Of a stretch of 64,000 nucleotides of DNA, positions 10,805 to 20,999 are shown in pieces. A program made the translations under genes and the position numbers. This DNA is from Protula sp. h YS-2021 (Eukaryota > Annelida > Polychaeta > Sabellida > Serpulidae), in the NCBI GenBank assembly GCA_949752745.1, contig OX457031.1, forward strand, positions 434,001 to 498,000, written 5' to 3'. How positions within the stretch are numbered: position 1 is the first letter of the stretch; every line of letters begins with the position of its first letter. The notes under the pieces were generated by a model. The model was given only the letters and a program-made list of their open reading frames with translations, was not told where the DNA came from and made no database searches.

Positions 10805-11993
10805 TTGTACTCGCAAAAAATAACATTTTTTGTCATAGGGTCTTTTGGATAAATTTTTATCCTTTCAGTTATTCGTATCGTCTAAATTCGAATATTTCAA
10901 ATTTAAATAAAACTTAATTTATGCAATTTATTCGATGAGGTGTCAGTTCACCCAACTGCGAGTTTCATTTAAACCATTTATGGAAAACTTCGTATTCGTG
11001 TATGTCATTGTTCTGCGCAAGTGGTCCTAACAATTAAACACTTAAGTCTAATGGTAAACGGACGCTCTTTTAGTGGGTGGCATGTTCAATGGCCCCATGT
11101 GCAATTTAGGATTTAAGGGTAAATTCGCTCTCTTTGTGCTCTTCTCCTTTTAACTCAAAATTAAACATAAATAACCCCGCATAAATTAGCACGTCCGGTG
11201 ACAAGCTTAGTGATTAAAGAAATTACACAATAAAAATGAATCCAACAATAATTTCAGTTTTACGCTCCTGGCCCAAACCAATCAGGGAGCGCGTTACAAC
11301 GCGGCCGACCCCCCAAATCTCGGAACGGTTTTTGTTCTAAAATTTTGAACGACAGTTGCGTTTTGGACTTCAAGAAAGGAACATCAAAAATTACAAAATT
11401 GTACCTTCGGCGTGGAAATTCAAATATTCTAACTTAAGATAATTTGTGGAAAATAAGGAATAAAGCAGCTAACAGTTAAGCCACCAGGAAACCGGAAACC
11501 CGACAACGAACAGATTTCAAGGAGCGTCATAACCGTAGATAAGTGCTTTGTTTTAATATTTGGTTTACAATTATAATTTATTTTGGGTATAAAATTACGT
11601 CTCTTTTCGGCCATTACCGTATTACGTCAGTCCAATTATTTAGTTTACTTTTGTAAGGAACATAACTTAGTGAACGCTGCGCAGTGAATTCTGTATATTC
11701 TTGGTGTGTTATATCGCGAATGATAATTAAATGCAGAATTTAAGGAAGTAAATAAAAGCAAATTAGAGCAGTTGAATTAAAGTAAATTTTAGTTTTCCTT
11801 CGTTGAAAAATAAAGTAAAACTGAATAAAGCTAATTCGAAAACTCTGTTCATATAATTTAATTTGTCAGCCCCATCTTCTACACCGTAACGACTCGAGCT
11901 ACTTCCCCGAACCATTTCCCCGTCTCCCGGACAAACTGCCCTCTTCCGGACAAACCCCCCTTATACCGGACACCCCCAAAGGCCGGTATAATA
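10805..11993. mobile_element. 1,189 bp insert, unit B
   Basis: Same insert and same flanking ATATT repeats as at 8206-9394, offset by exactly 2599. The insertion therefore predates the tandem amplification. Confidence 0.65.
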
Positions 11994-12891
11994 ATATTCA
12001 CGGCTTTCCATTAAGGACTGCCGCCCACGCCGGGCAGGCTGCTACGATCTGCTCGACTGGGCAAGCACATTTTTGAGGGGTGGGGAGAGGGGGGTTTAAG
12101 GGTGTTGCAAGGGATGCAAAGATTTGGTAGGTTAAGAGGTGACAGACTGATATGCAGTGTCTCTCTGCAGTATGGACCCTTGGTGTTGCTTACGTGAAGA
12201 ATATCAACCCACCACTCCCGATTGTTTACTGAACATTCCGATGTTTTTGTGTGGCAAAGTTGTTGGATAACCCGAACCGGATGGGATTTTTTATCCGGAT
12301 AGAAGGGCAGGAGCCTGGCAGACAAAAAGCACCCGCGTTGCGCTAATCGCTTGTATTTTTCGCTCGCAGCATTTGCTTTTTCTAAGCCCCCACCACACCA
12401 AAGTATTAACGAGTGTATGTTCAATTCAAATAATATTGTATTTTGGCATTTTTCCTCACTGTAGTGTGGTTAGTGTCCATTTATGGGACAATTAATTGAC
12501 ATTGTGTCAGGTATAATTTGCATTATCGTTGAAATCTTTTATTGTACTTTTGCTGTGTAGTTAGTTCTTCAAAGTACATAACATAAAAGATATTTACCCC
12601 CAAGCCAGTGTAATTATGTTGTGTCAGCTAGAGACGATGCCTGCCTTAACAAAAAATAAGAACATAACCTTACAGCTAAAATTAAAACAGTTAAAATTAA
12701 AACACACATACACCCTCACACGCACGTGTAAATGTCAAAGGAATCAAATGTCAAAGGATCAAATTATTTAAGTCAAGAGTTTATGATTAAATAGAAATGG
12801 CATTGACGTCTACTGAACGGCCGCGCTGCCTAGATCTGATGCTGCTGTATTGTTTCTGGTGTATTCCTTTTCATTTTGTTTCCTTTTCTAG

Positions 12892-12944
12892 ATTCTATTG
12901 ATTCTCTTTGTGATGTTAGTGATGTTGTGCAGCTACGAAGCAAA
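12892..12944 (+). other. Candidate micro-exon, type 1, unit C
   Basis: Identical by eye to the unit B copy, including both splice-like borders. Confidence 0.45.
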
Positions 12945-13313
12945 GTAAGTTTTTCTTCGTCATTTCTGAGATATTCACGGCTTTCCATTAAGCTTTCCAC
13001 TAAGCACCACCTACCCGGGCAGTTTGCTCCGATCCTTGATCTGCTTAACCGGATAGGCACCTTTTTGCGGGGTGGGGAGAGGGGGGGTTTAAGGGTGTTG
13101 CAAGTTGTGCAAAGATTGGGTAGGTTAAGGTGACAAACATACACCCACACACACACACACGTTAAATGACAAAGGCTAATATAAAGTTATGTAACAAGAA
13201 GTTTATGATTAAATAGAAATGGCATTGATGTCTACTGAACGGTCGCGCTGCCTAGATCTAATGCTGCAGTAATGTATCCAGAGTATTCCTTTTTGTTTTG
13301 TTTCCTTTTCCAG

Positions 13314-13372
13314 ATTGTGATTGCTGTACAGTCGTTGATAACAACGTTTCTGTTGCTGCAGATCGCCACAAT
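13314..13372 (+). other. Candidate micro-exon, type 2, unit C
   Basis: Identical by eye to the unit B copy at 10715-10773. Confidence 0.45.
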
Positions 13373-13403
13373 GTACGTTTTTCTTCGTCATTTCTGAGAT
13401 ATT

Positions 13404-14592
13404 TTGTACTCGCAAAAAATAACATTTTTTGTCATAGGGTCTTTTGGATAAATTTTTATCCTTTCAGTTATTCGTATCGTCTAAATTCGAATATTTCAAA
13501 TTTAAATAAAACTTAATTTATGCAATTTATTCGATGAGGTGTCAGTTCACCCAACTGCGAGTTTCATTTAAACCATTTATGGAAAACTTCGTATTCGTGT
13601 ATGTCATTGTTCTGCGCAAGTGGTCCTAACAATTAAACACTTAAGTCTAATGGTAAACGGACGCTCTTTTAGTGGGTGGCATGTTCAATGGCCCCATGTG
13701 CAATTTAGGATTTAAGGGTAAATTCGCTCTCTTTGTGCTCTTCTCCTTTTAACTCAAAATTAAACATAAATAACCCCGCATAAATTAGCACGTCCGGTGA
13801 CAAGCTTAGTGATTAAAGAAATTACACAATAAAAATGAATCCAACAATAATTTCAGTTTTACGCTCCTGGCCCAAACCAATCAGGGAGCGCGTTACAACG
13901 CGGCCGACCCCCCAAATCTCGGAACGGTTTTTGTTCTAAAATTTTGAACGACAGTTGCGTTTTGGACTTCAAGAAAGGAACATCAAAAATTACAAAATTG
14001 TACCTTCGGCGTGGAAATTCAAATATTCTAACTTAAGATAATTTGTGGAAAATAAGGAATAAAGCAGCTAACAGTTAAGCCACCAGGAAACCGGAAACCC
14101 GACAACGAACAGATTTCAAGGAGCGTCATAACCGTAGATAAGTGCTTTGTTTTAATATTTGGTTTACAATTATAATTTATTTTGGGTATAAAATTACGTC
14201 TCTTTTCGGCCATTACCGTATTACGTCAGTCCAATTATTTAGTTTACTTTTGTAAGGAACATAACTTAGTGAACGCTGCGCAGTGAATTCTGTATATTCT
14301 TGGTGTGTTATATCGCGAATGATAATTAAATGCAGAATTTAAGGAAGTAAATAAAAGCAAATTAGAGCAGTTGAATTAAAGTAAATTTTAGTTTTCCTTC
14401 GTTGAAAAATAAAGTAAAACTGAATAAAGCTAATTCGAAAACTCTGTTCATATAATTTAATTTGTCAGCCCCATCTTCTACACCGTAACGACTCGAGCTA
14501 CTTCCCCGAACCATTTCCCCGTCTCCCGGACAAACTGCCCTCTTCCGGACAAACCCCCCTTATACCGGACACCCCCAAAGGCCGGTATAATA
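13404..14592. mobile_element. 1,189 bp insert, unit C
   Basis: Third copy of the cassette insert, offset 2599 from unit B and practically identical to it. Confidence 0.65.
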
Positions 14593-15506
14593 ATATTCAC
14601 GGCTTTCCATTAAGGACTGCCGCCCACGCCGGGCAGGCTGCTACGATCTGCTCGACTGGGCAAGCACATTTTTGAGGGGTGGGGAGAGGGGGGTTTAAGG
14701 GTGTTGCAAGGGATGCAAAGATTTGGTAGGTTAAGAGGTGACAGACTGATATGCAGTGTCTCTCTGCAGTATGGACCCTTGGTGTTGCTTACGTGAAGAA
14801 TATCAACCCACCACTCCCGATTGTTTACTGAACATTCCGATGTTTTTGTGTGGCAAAGTTGTTGGATAACCCGAACCGGATGGGATTTTTTATCCGGATA
14901 GAAGGGCAGGAGCCTGGCAGACAAAAAGCACCCGCGTTGCGCTAATCGCTTGTATTTTTCGCTCGCAGCATTTGCTTTTTCTAAGCCCCCACCACACCAA
15001 AGTATTAACGAGTGTATGTTCAATTCAAATAATATTGTATTTTGGCATTTTTCCTCACTGTAGTGTGGTTAGTGTCCATTTATGGGACAATTAATTGACA
15101 TTGTGTCAGGTATAATTTGCATTATCGTTGAAATCTTTTATTGTACTTTTGCTGTGTAGTTAGTTCTTCAAAGTACATAACATAAAAGATATTTACCCCC
15201 AAGCCAGTGTAATTATGTTGTGTCAGCTAGAGACGATGCCTGCCTTAACAAAAAATAAGAACATAACCTTACACCTAAAATTAAAACAGTTAAAATTAAA
15301 ACACACATACACCCTCACACGCACGTGTAAATGTCAAAGGAATCAAATGTCAAAGGAATCAAATGTCAAAGGATCAAATTATTTAAGTCAAGAGTTTATG
15401 ATTAAATAGAAATGGCATTGACGTCTACTGAACGGCCGCGGTGCCTAGATCTGATGCTGCTGTATTGTTTCTGGTGTATTCCTTTTCATTTTGTTTCCTT
15501 TTCTAG

Positions 15507-15559
15507 ATTCTATTGATTCTCTTTGTGATGTTAGTGATGTTGTGCAGCTACGAAGCAAA
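15507..15559 (+). other. Candidate micro-exon, type 1, unit D
   Basis: Same 53 nt block as in units B and C, with 'ttccttttctag' before it and 'gtaagt' after it. The downstream intron-like arm has lost about 55 nt (near 15604). Confidence 0.45.
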
Positions 15560-15871
15560 GTAAGTTTTTCTTCGTCATTTCTGAAATATTCACGGCTTTC
15601 CATTAACCGGATTGGCACCTTTCTGTGGGGTGGGGAGAGGGGGGGTTTAAGGGTGTTGCAAGGGGTGCAAAGATTGGGTAGGTTAAGGTGACAAACATAC
15701 ACCCACACACACACACACGTTAAATGTCAAAGGCTAATATACAGTTATGTAACACGAAGTTTATGATTAAATAGAAATGGCACTAAACGTCTACTGAACG
15801 GTCGCGCTGCCGAGGTCTGATGCTGCAGCAATGTATCTGGTGTATTCCTTTTGTTTTGTTTCCTTTTCCAG

Positions 15872-15922
15872 ATGTTTATGCAGATGGCCACGAACCTGCT
15901 GTTCATGTATGTTGCCAAAAAA
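15872..15922 (+). other. Candidate micro-exon, type 3, unit D
   Basis: A 51 nt block between 'ttccttttccag' and 'gtatgt'. Frame 0 reads MFMQMATNLLFMYVAKK, a whole number of codons. The flanks match the type 1 and type 2 cassettes but the block does not. The following arm (15923-16080) is uninterrupted and gives the empty-site reference for the 1.19 kb insert. Confidence 0.45.
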
Positions 15923-16146
15923 GTATGTTTTTCTTCGTCATTTCTGAGATATTCACGGCTTTCCATTAAGGACTACCGCCCAAGCCGGGCAGGCTGCTAC
16001 GATCTGCTCGACTGGGCAGACACCTTTTAGAGGGGTGAGGGAGAGGGGGGGTTTAAGGGTGTTGCAAGGGATGCAAAGATTAGGTAGGTTAAGAGGTGAC
16101 AGACTGATATGCAGTGTCTGTGTACGGTATGGAACCTTGGTGTCAA

Positions 16147-16163
16147 CCCCCCCCCCCCCCCCC
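16147..16163. repeat. Poly(C) run of 17
   Basis: An uninterrupted C17 within unit D. Units A-C have ordinary sequence here, so it arose after they diverged. Confidence 0.9.
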
Positions 16164-16220
16164 ACTTACGACTGTTTACTGAACATTCCGATGTTTTTGT
16201 TTGGCAAAGTTGTTGGGTAA

Positions 16221-16406
16221 CCCGATCCGGAAAAGATTTTTTATCCGGATAATTTTGATCCCGTTTATTGTCACTTCAATCCATTTGTTCTTGATGAGAT
16301 GCAGAAATTTTTGTCTGCGGGAAATTTCGACGCACCTAAAGCAGTGATTGACGCTTTTTATCTCGGCAATGATGTTATTACCAAAGTGAAAGTGCAAAAA
16401 ATCTAG
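16221..16406 (+). CDS. Unidentified protein-like fragment, 61 codons and stop
   Basis: Opened by an in-frame TAA at 16218-16220 and closed by TAG at 16404-16406. The frame reads PDPEKIFYPDNFDPVYCHFN, then a 40-residue tail with mixed charged and aromatic composition that looks like real protein rather than repeat translation. Its first 30 nt continue the array unit ('cccgatccgg...tttatccgga'); the rest has no counterpart in units A-C. No start codon sits at the front, so it would be an exon or a transposon fragment. I do not recognise the family. A LINE remnant follows 140 bp downstream. Confidence 0.3.
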   Translation, partial: PDPEKIFYPDNFDPVYCHFNPFVLDEMQKFLSAGNFDAPKAVIDAFYLGNDVITKVKVQKI

Positions 16407-16548
16407 GTGTAATTCTGGATTAGGAATTATGTTTTCTACCTTGAGTGAACAGCATAATAAAATCATGTATGTTCAACATTCGGGCAATATGGAAAATACG
16501 CCGCTACCTGTCTATGGACGTTACAAAGCAAATAATACATTCATTAGT

Positions 16549-16880
16549 GATCTCCAAACTATTGTAACTCTGTACTCTTTGGACTTCCCAAATGTACTCT
16601 GGAAAAGCTCCAACGGTTTCAAAATTCTACAGCACGAGTGCTAACATTGTGCCCAAGGCGACCACATCACACCCCACATGAAGGCCCTTCATTGGCTGCC
16701 TATAAAGAAGAGAATTGATCACAAACTGTATCACTGTAGTGTTTAAATCGCTACATGAAACACCTCCAGCCCATCTATTTGATCTTCTGGACAGATATGT
16801 GCTCCCCGCCCGTGAAATGCGATCCGCCATCATTTAATCTCAAAAGGTACGGACAAAGCTCGTTTCCTGTAGCCGGCCGT
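16549..16880 (+). pseudogene. LINE ORF2 C-terminal fragment 1 (CR1/L2/Jockey-like)
   Basis: After the reverse-transcriptase domain, many non-LTR retrotransposons of the CR1/L2/Jockey groups carry a recognisable tail. It is visible here as NYCNSVLFGLPKCTLEKLQR, then QNSTARVLTL. After a frame slip come DHITPHMKALHWLPIKKRID and, after another, VFKSLHETPPAHLFDLLDRY with VLPAREMRSA. At least two frame shifts and a stop break it. No catalytic YxDD region is present, so this is a 5'-truncated dead copy. Confidence 0.8.
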
Positions 16881-16883
16881 AAT

Positions 16884-17075
16884 TCTGTATTGTATTGTAT
16901 TGTTCTTTAGATCCCTTTCAACTGCTATCGTCATGTCGGGATCTCCCTGATACATTATACTGAAATGGGGCATTCCAGCCCTCCTCCTAACCCTTACATG
17001 TGGAGTGCCTCACAGGGTAGCAAGGAGGAGTCCCAACTTTGAAGTCTTAGGTATGACCCGACCGGGGTTTGAGAA
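16884..17075 (-). repeat. SINE family A copy inserted between LINE fragments
   Basis: It matches the copies at 5843-5995 and 31055-31270. It begins with the 'ttgtattgtattg' tail and ends in 'ggtatgacccgaccggggtt', the complement of a tRNA-like B-box region, where it is truncated. It separates two pieces of the same LINE family. Confidence 0.75.
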
Positions 17076-17077
17076 GA

Positions 17078-17283
17078 GAATTGATCACAACTGCGATCCG
17101 CCAGCCGATCACTCCTTAAAGTGTCATCATTTAACCTCAAAAGGTACGGACAAAGCTCGTTTCGTGTAGCCGGCCGTACTTTATGGGAATAAACTACCAG
17201 TTCACATTCGTGAGGGAACAGATTTTTTCCAGAGATTTAAGAGTATGGTAAAAGCTCATCTATTTCGTAAGGCTGATAAGTAA
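17078..17283 (+). pseudogene. LINE ORF2 extreme C-terminus, fragment 2
   Basis: It repeats part of fragment 1 ('agagaattgatcacaa') but with an internal deletion. It then reads FNLKRYGQSSFRVAGRTLWE and, one frame over, NKLPVHIREGTDFFQRFKSM followed by VKAHLFRKADK and a stop. This is the usual ending of these LINE polyproteins ('FRVAGPKLWNSLP...FKSxLKTHLF'). It carries one frame shift. Confidence 0.8.
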
Positions 17284-17441
17284 AGCACATTTTATATATT
17301 TTCAGGGCTTTAATTTAAGCAACTTATTGTAACGCTGCGATATCCCCAGTATGCATGTAAAGGGACAACTTTGAAGGAAGAATAAAGCTAGAAAACTATC
17401 CCACGAGTCAGCTTATACATTTGCGCTATATACGTCAAATA

Positions 17442-17600
17442 CAGTGCGTTTCAAATATCTGGAATATTTTGGGGGAGGGGAGATTTAGGCGGGAAAAAAA
17501 ATTTCGATAATGTTTTCCATTGCATACATCAAAGTTTCCTCGCTACAGTTTCAGATCATAAATGAATTCCACTTCGAGTTTTTTTTTTTCAAACTTGAAA
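17442..17600. mobile_element. MITE-like repeat B, one end
   Basis: It starts 'cagtgcgtttcaaatatctg' and continues through a G-rich tract. The same sequence occurs inverted at 27540-27619 and its end occurs direct at 27366. Only one terminus is visible in this copy. Confidence 0.5.
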
Positions 17601-17734
17601 TGTGTACTGGAAAAAAAACATGCAAATGATTTTTTTCATTGTTTAATGTAGCATCATTCAGTGTTTCTTTTCTGTTGTTAGAAGTAGAAACTTTGTGATT
17701 TGCATGATATCACTAATCGCGTTTATTGTTGTTG

Positions 17735-17767
17735 TTGTTGTTTTTTTTTTTTTTTTTTTTTTTTTTT
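17735..17767. repeat. (GTT)n and poly(T) tract
   Basis: Five GTT units run into an uninterrupted run of about 27 T. Confidence 0.9.
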
Positions 17768-18009
17768 GCAATAAAATTGATTTTATAGAATTTAACTTTT
17801 TTGTATTGCCCGAAAATGTCGGGACGCCACCACTTTTCCTTGGGACCCCGAGCTGAAAAGTAAACTCTTTGCCCTGCTTTAAGTCGTAGTAAGTTTATGC
17901 TAGGGAGTACAATACAAGAAGGTCCAGGGACATTGTGACCAGCCGAGATCTAGTAAATGACCTAACAAGTAGCTTGCATGGTAGCCAAAGCGTGATTGTC
18001 ACATTGCTA

Positions 18010-18470
18010 ATCCGTGCAAATTTAGAAAGGAATCCAGTGAAAATTGTGAGAGAAGAAGGATTTTTGAAAAATGGATACTAAATATTTTTAAATGCACTCC
18101 ATTTCGCCAATTTTTATCGGATCGCCAGAAAAGTAACTTTTTAAAAGAGGACTGCCTAGTGATTTACGAAAAATTTGAATACAATGCGATCAAAGAGTGG
18201 CCTACCCAGTAAACAGCCGTATAAAATTTGAAAGGAATGCGACCCAGATCGTGGGAGTAGAAGCACTTTGAAAACTGGCCCCCCCCCCAAAAAAAATTTT
18301 TAAATGCCCCCCCCCCCGCCCCCCATCTAGCCATTTGAAAAAAAAATAGCTTTTCAAGAGAAGAAAGCCTAGTGAACATTTATGTAAAATTAGAGGGTAA
18401 TCCGATCAAAAATGTGGAAGAAAAGCCTTCTGGAAAATTGGTTACGAAATATCTCAAAATGCGCCGAAAC
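18010..18470 (+). repeat. Degenerate 170-180 bp tandem repeat C, first block
   Basis: The motif chain 'aatttgaaaggaat', 'gggagaagaagca', 'ttttgaaaa.tgg', 'aaatttttaaatgc', 'gcctagtgaacatt' recurs about 2.5 times. Poly(C) and poly(A) runs are embedded. Confidence 0.65.
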
Positions 18471-18662
18471 TAGAGTCTCAGTGAGACAGGACCCCCCCCC
18501 CCCTCTCCCCGTGTAAGGCAAATTATATACAGTAAAGCCTCCATTACTGAACACCTCTCAATAGTGAACACCTTCTATAATGGAAGAGTTATTTCGGTCC
18601 CAAATCCCGCCCCCTTTCACTTTTTCACGATTTTAAAAATAATATGACGATGCACATCTGCA

Positions 18663-18667
<5 letters not shown>

Positions 18668-18697
<30 letters not shown>
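18668..18697. repeat. (TA)n microsatellite
   Basis: About 15 TA units. Confidence 0.9.
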
Positions 18698-18705
<8 letters not shown>

Positions 18706-18807
18706 TGTGCAAGGTTGCAGCTCCCTACGCTAAATGGTTATATGCGAAGGGGTGCAGACAAAACATCACACCATTGTCACCATCGCATCATTTTTTTCTC
18801 TTTTTTT

Positions 18808-19385
18808 GCTTTGGGGACGTTTTGGCCCTAAATTCACTTGTGAACCTTATAGGCGATGATCGTAAGGCCAGGGACATTATGGCCGTGTACTTTATGGCCA
18901 GGGACCTTGCGGCAGGGGACATTATGGTCGGGGACTTTAAGGCCGGGGTAAAGCTTAATAAAGCGTTCATTTAAGTTATATGTTTTTGCTTTGGGGACGT
19001 TTTGGACCAACATTCATTCGGGAACCTTATGGCCGGATATTTCATGTCCGGGGACCTTGTAGCCGGCTTAAAGCTTAATAAATCGTTAATTTAGGTTATC
19101 ACAATTCTTTTGGCTTTGCGGAGGAGTGGCGCTATACTAATTTGGGGACCTTATGTCAGGGGAAATACGGTCGATGTAAAGCTTGACAAAGCGTTAATTT
19201 AAGTTATACGGCTTTTTGACGTTTGGCCCTAAATTCATTTGGGGACCTTACGGCAGGGGACATTATGGCCAGGATAAATCTTAATAAAGTACTAATTTAG
19301 GTTATCATATGTTTTCAGCTATGTGGACGCCTTAAATTCATTTGAGGACCTTATGGCCGGGGCCTTAATGGCAGGGACCTCAAAA
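18808..19385. repeat. Nested minisatellite with 'ggacattatggccgggg' subunits
   Basis: 'taaagcttaataaagcgtt' variants recur near 18950, 19068, 19177 and 19276, giving outer periods of about 100-120 bp. Inside each outer unit a 14-18 bp phrase 'gaccttatggccgggg' repeats one to six times. It interrupts repeat C, which resumes at 19480. Confidence 0.7.
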
Positions 19386-19479
19386 TTGTGGGAGAAGAAG
19401 CATTTTGAAAATTTGATGCCAACAAATTAAGAATGCCCTATATTCAATGGCTAAAAGAAGTTTTTTTCAAGACAGGTCG

Positions 19480-19925
19480 CACAGATTTAAAAAAAATCTG
19501 ATCAAAATTGTGTAAGAGGCATTTTGAAAATTGGCAACGAAAAATTTTAAATGCGCTTTTTCTGTCCAGTTTTTAGCAGATCGCCAAACAAAAAAAGGAA
19601 TTTTTCAAGACAGACTTACCTAGAGAACAATCGTTCAAAATTGGAAAGGAATCATATAAAAATTGTGGGAGAAGAAGCATTTGAAAATTGGAAGCCAAAA
19701 AATTTAAAAAATGCCCCCACCCCCCCCCCCCCCCCCCCCCCATTTGGCCAATTTTTGGCGGTTCGCCAAAAAGAGAAATTTTTTTTTTTTCAAAACAGGC
19801 CTGCCTAGAGAACATTCACACCAAATCTGAAAGAATCCAATCAAAACTGAAGGAGAAGAAGCATTTGACGTAAAAGGTTACATACGTACATATGTACATA
19901 CAGACGTCGGATACCCCTCTATTGA
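19480..19925 (+). repeat. Tandem repeat C, second block
   Basis: Two and a half further units of the repeat at 18010-18470. They end in a palindromic 'acatacgtacatatgtacat' tract and 'cagacgtcggatacccctc'. A C-run of about 24 interrupts the block near 19720-19740. Confidence 0.65.
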
Positions 19926-20379
19926 TGTAATAAGACCAGCCCGGTGAAGTCTGCAGGTCTAACAGCTGGCTGGACGAGGTGTGCGCGGAAATGTCAGAGA
20001 ATAACATTCCAAAAATTGCACCAAAATACAGTGCAGCCACCTCTTCAAGAAAACAATGTATGAGATAAATAGTGCGGTGTGTACTTGGTTTTAAGCAGTT
20101 GCGGTGGGCTTATAAAGTGGGCTGGGTTAGATAAGGTTCCGCGACTTATCATGCGGGACAAGTGATATTTTTCCTCTCTGGCAGCAGGGAGAGGGGATGG
20201 GGGTGTGGGGGAGCAATCGGTGATAAGAAAATGTTGCATATAATAAACGTAAAGCCTGGAGAGGGGAAACGTTTTGTTTTTGTACTATCTGAGTATTTTT
20301 GAGTTTGTATGAGTTTCTGTCTGTAGTGCACGTCTGGTGTGGACAATTGATTTTAATAAACATGACGATTGTCTGACGA

Positions 20380-20860
20380 AACGCCGAATCAGTTTCAAAC
20401 CTGGTCAGATTTTGCCACTTTGTTGTTCCGATGATGGCGATTGTATTTAGCGTATATAGGACAATGCGTGACGTCACATGACGTCAAAATGTAATAACTG
20501 TGTCAGTACTGTAACTGCAGAACGGAATGTCAATTCAGCTTCACATTTGGTTGGAGGATGCCTTGGGTGTGTAGGAGGGTTCGTAATGTGTTCGATGTAT
20601 ACAGGACAATGCATGACGTCATATGACGTCATTACGTGTTCAGGCACGAGACTTCAATAGGGTAACTAGAGAACGACACACGTTCGGCGAGCTTCAAACT
20701 TAGTGGGATTATGACTTGGATGGGTCCGCCGGTTGTTAGTGTTTGTGACGCATACTGGACAACGCGTGACACGCGACTGTAAACTCGCGCCTCACCCGCT
20801 TCTCGCATGAATTTTGGGGAAGAGGGGAATGGAGGTGGGGGGGGGAGGGGTGTAGGCGGT
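20380..20860. repeat. Degenerate tandem repeat with TGACGTCA palindromes
   Basis: Roughly three units of 140-160 bp each contain 'ggacaatgcgtgacgtca' or a close variant. Near 20468 and 20611 there are paired 'tgacgtca(c/t)atgacgtca' sites. Sequence elsewhere in the units is strongly diverged. Confidence 0.55.
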
Positions 20861-20999
20861 AGCTTTGCTACCCAGTGCACAAGTTATAGCGGCTGGCTGG
20901 ACATAGCATGACGCAGGATTTTCTTTACCTCTTCAGGACCAGGTATTGATTTTATTCAATTGACAGCAAAATTGTTTTCACTTTTTATGACAAGCAGTT

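Larger units (their letters stand above)
7083..16250 (+). repeat. 2.6 kb tandem array (3 full units and 1 rearranged partial unit)
   Basis: The landmark 'agcctggcagacaaaaagca' lies at 7101, 9713, 12312 and 14911, so the periods are 2612, 2599 and 2599. Units B (about 9691-12290) and C (12291-14889) differ at only a few bases by eye. Unit A (7083-9690) is slightly more diverged. Unit D (from 14890) is shortened and lacks the 1.19 kb insert of the others. Each unit contains two short cassettes with splice-like borders around a variable block, listed separately. Small reading frames on the minus strand repeat with the array and show no protein-like constraint. Confidence 0.9.
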
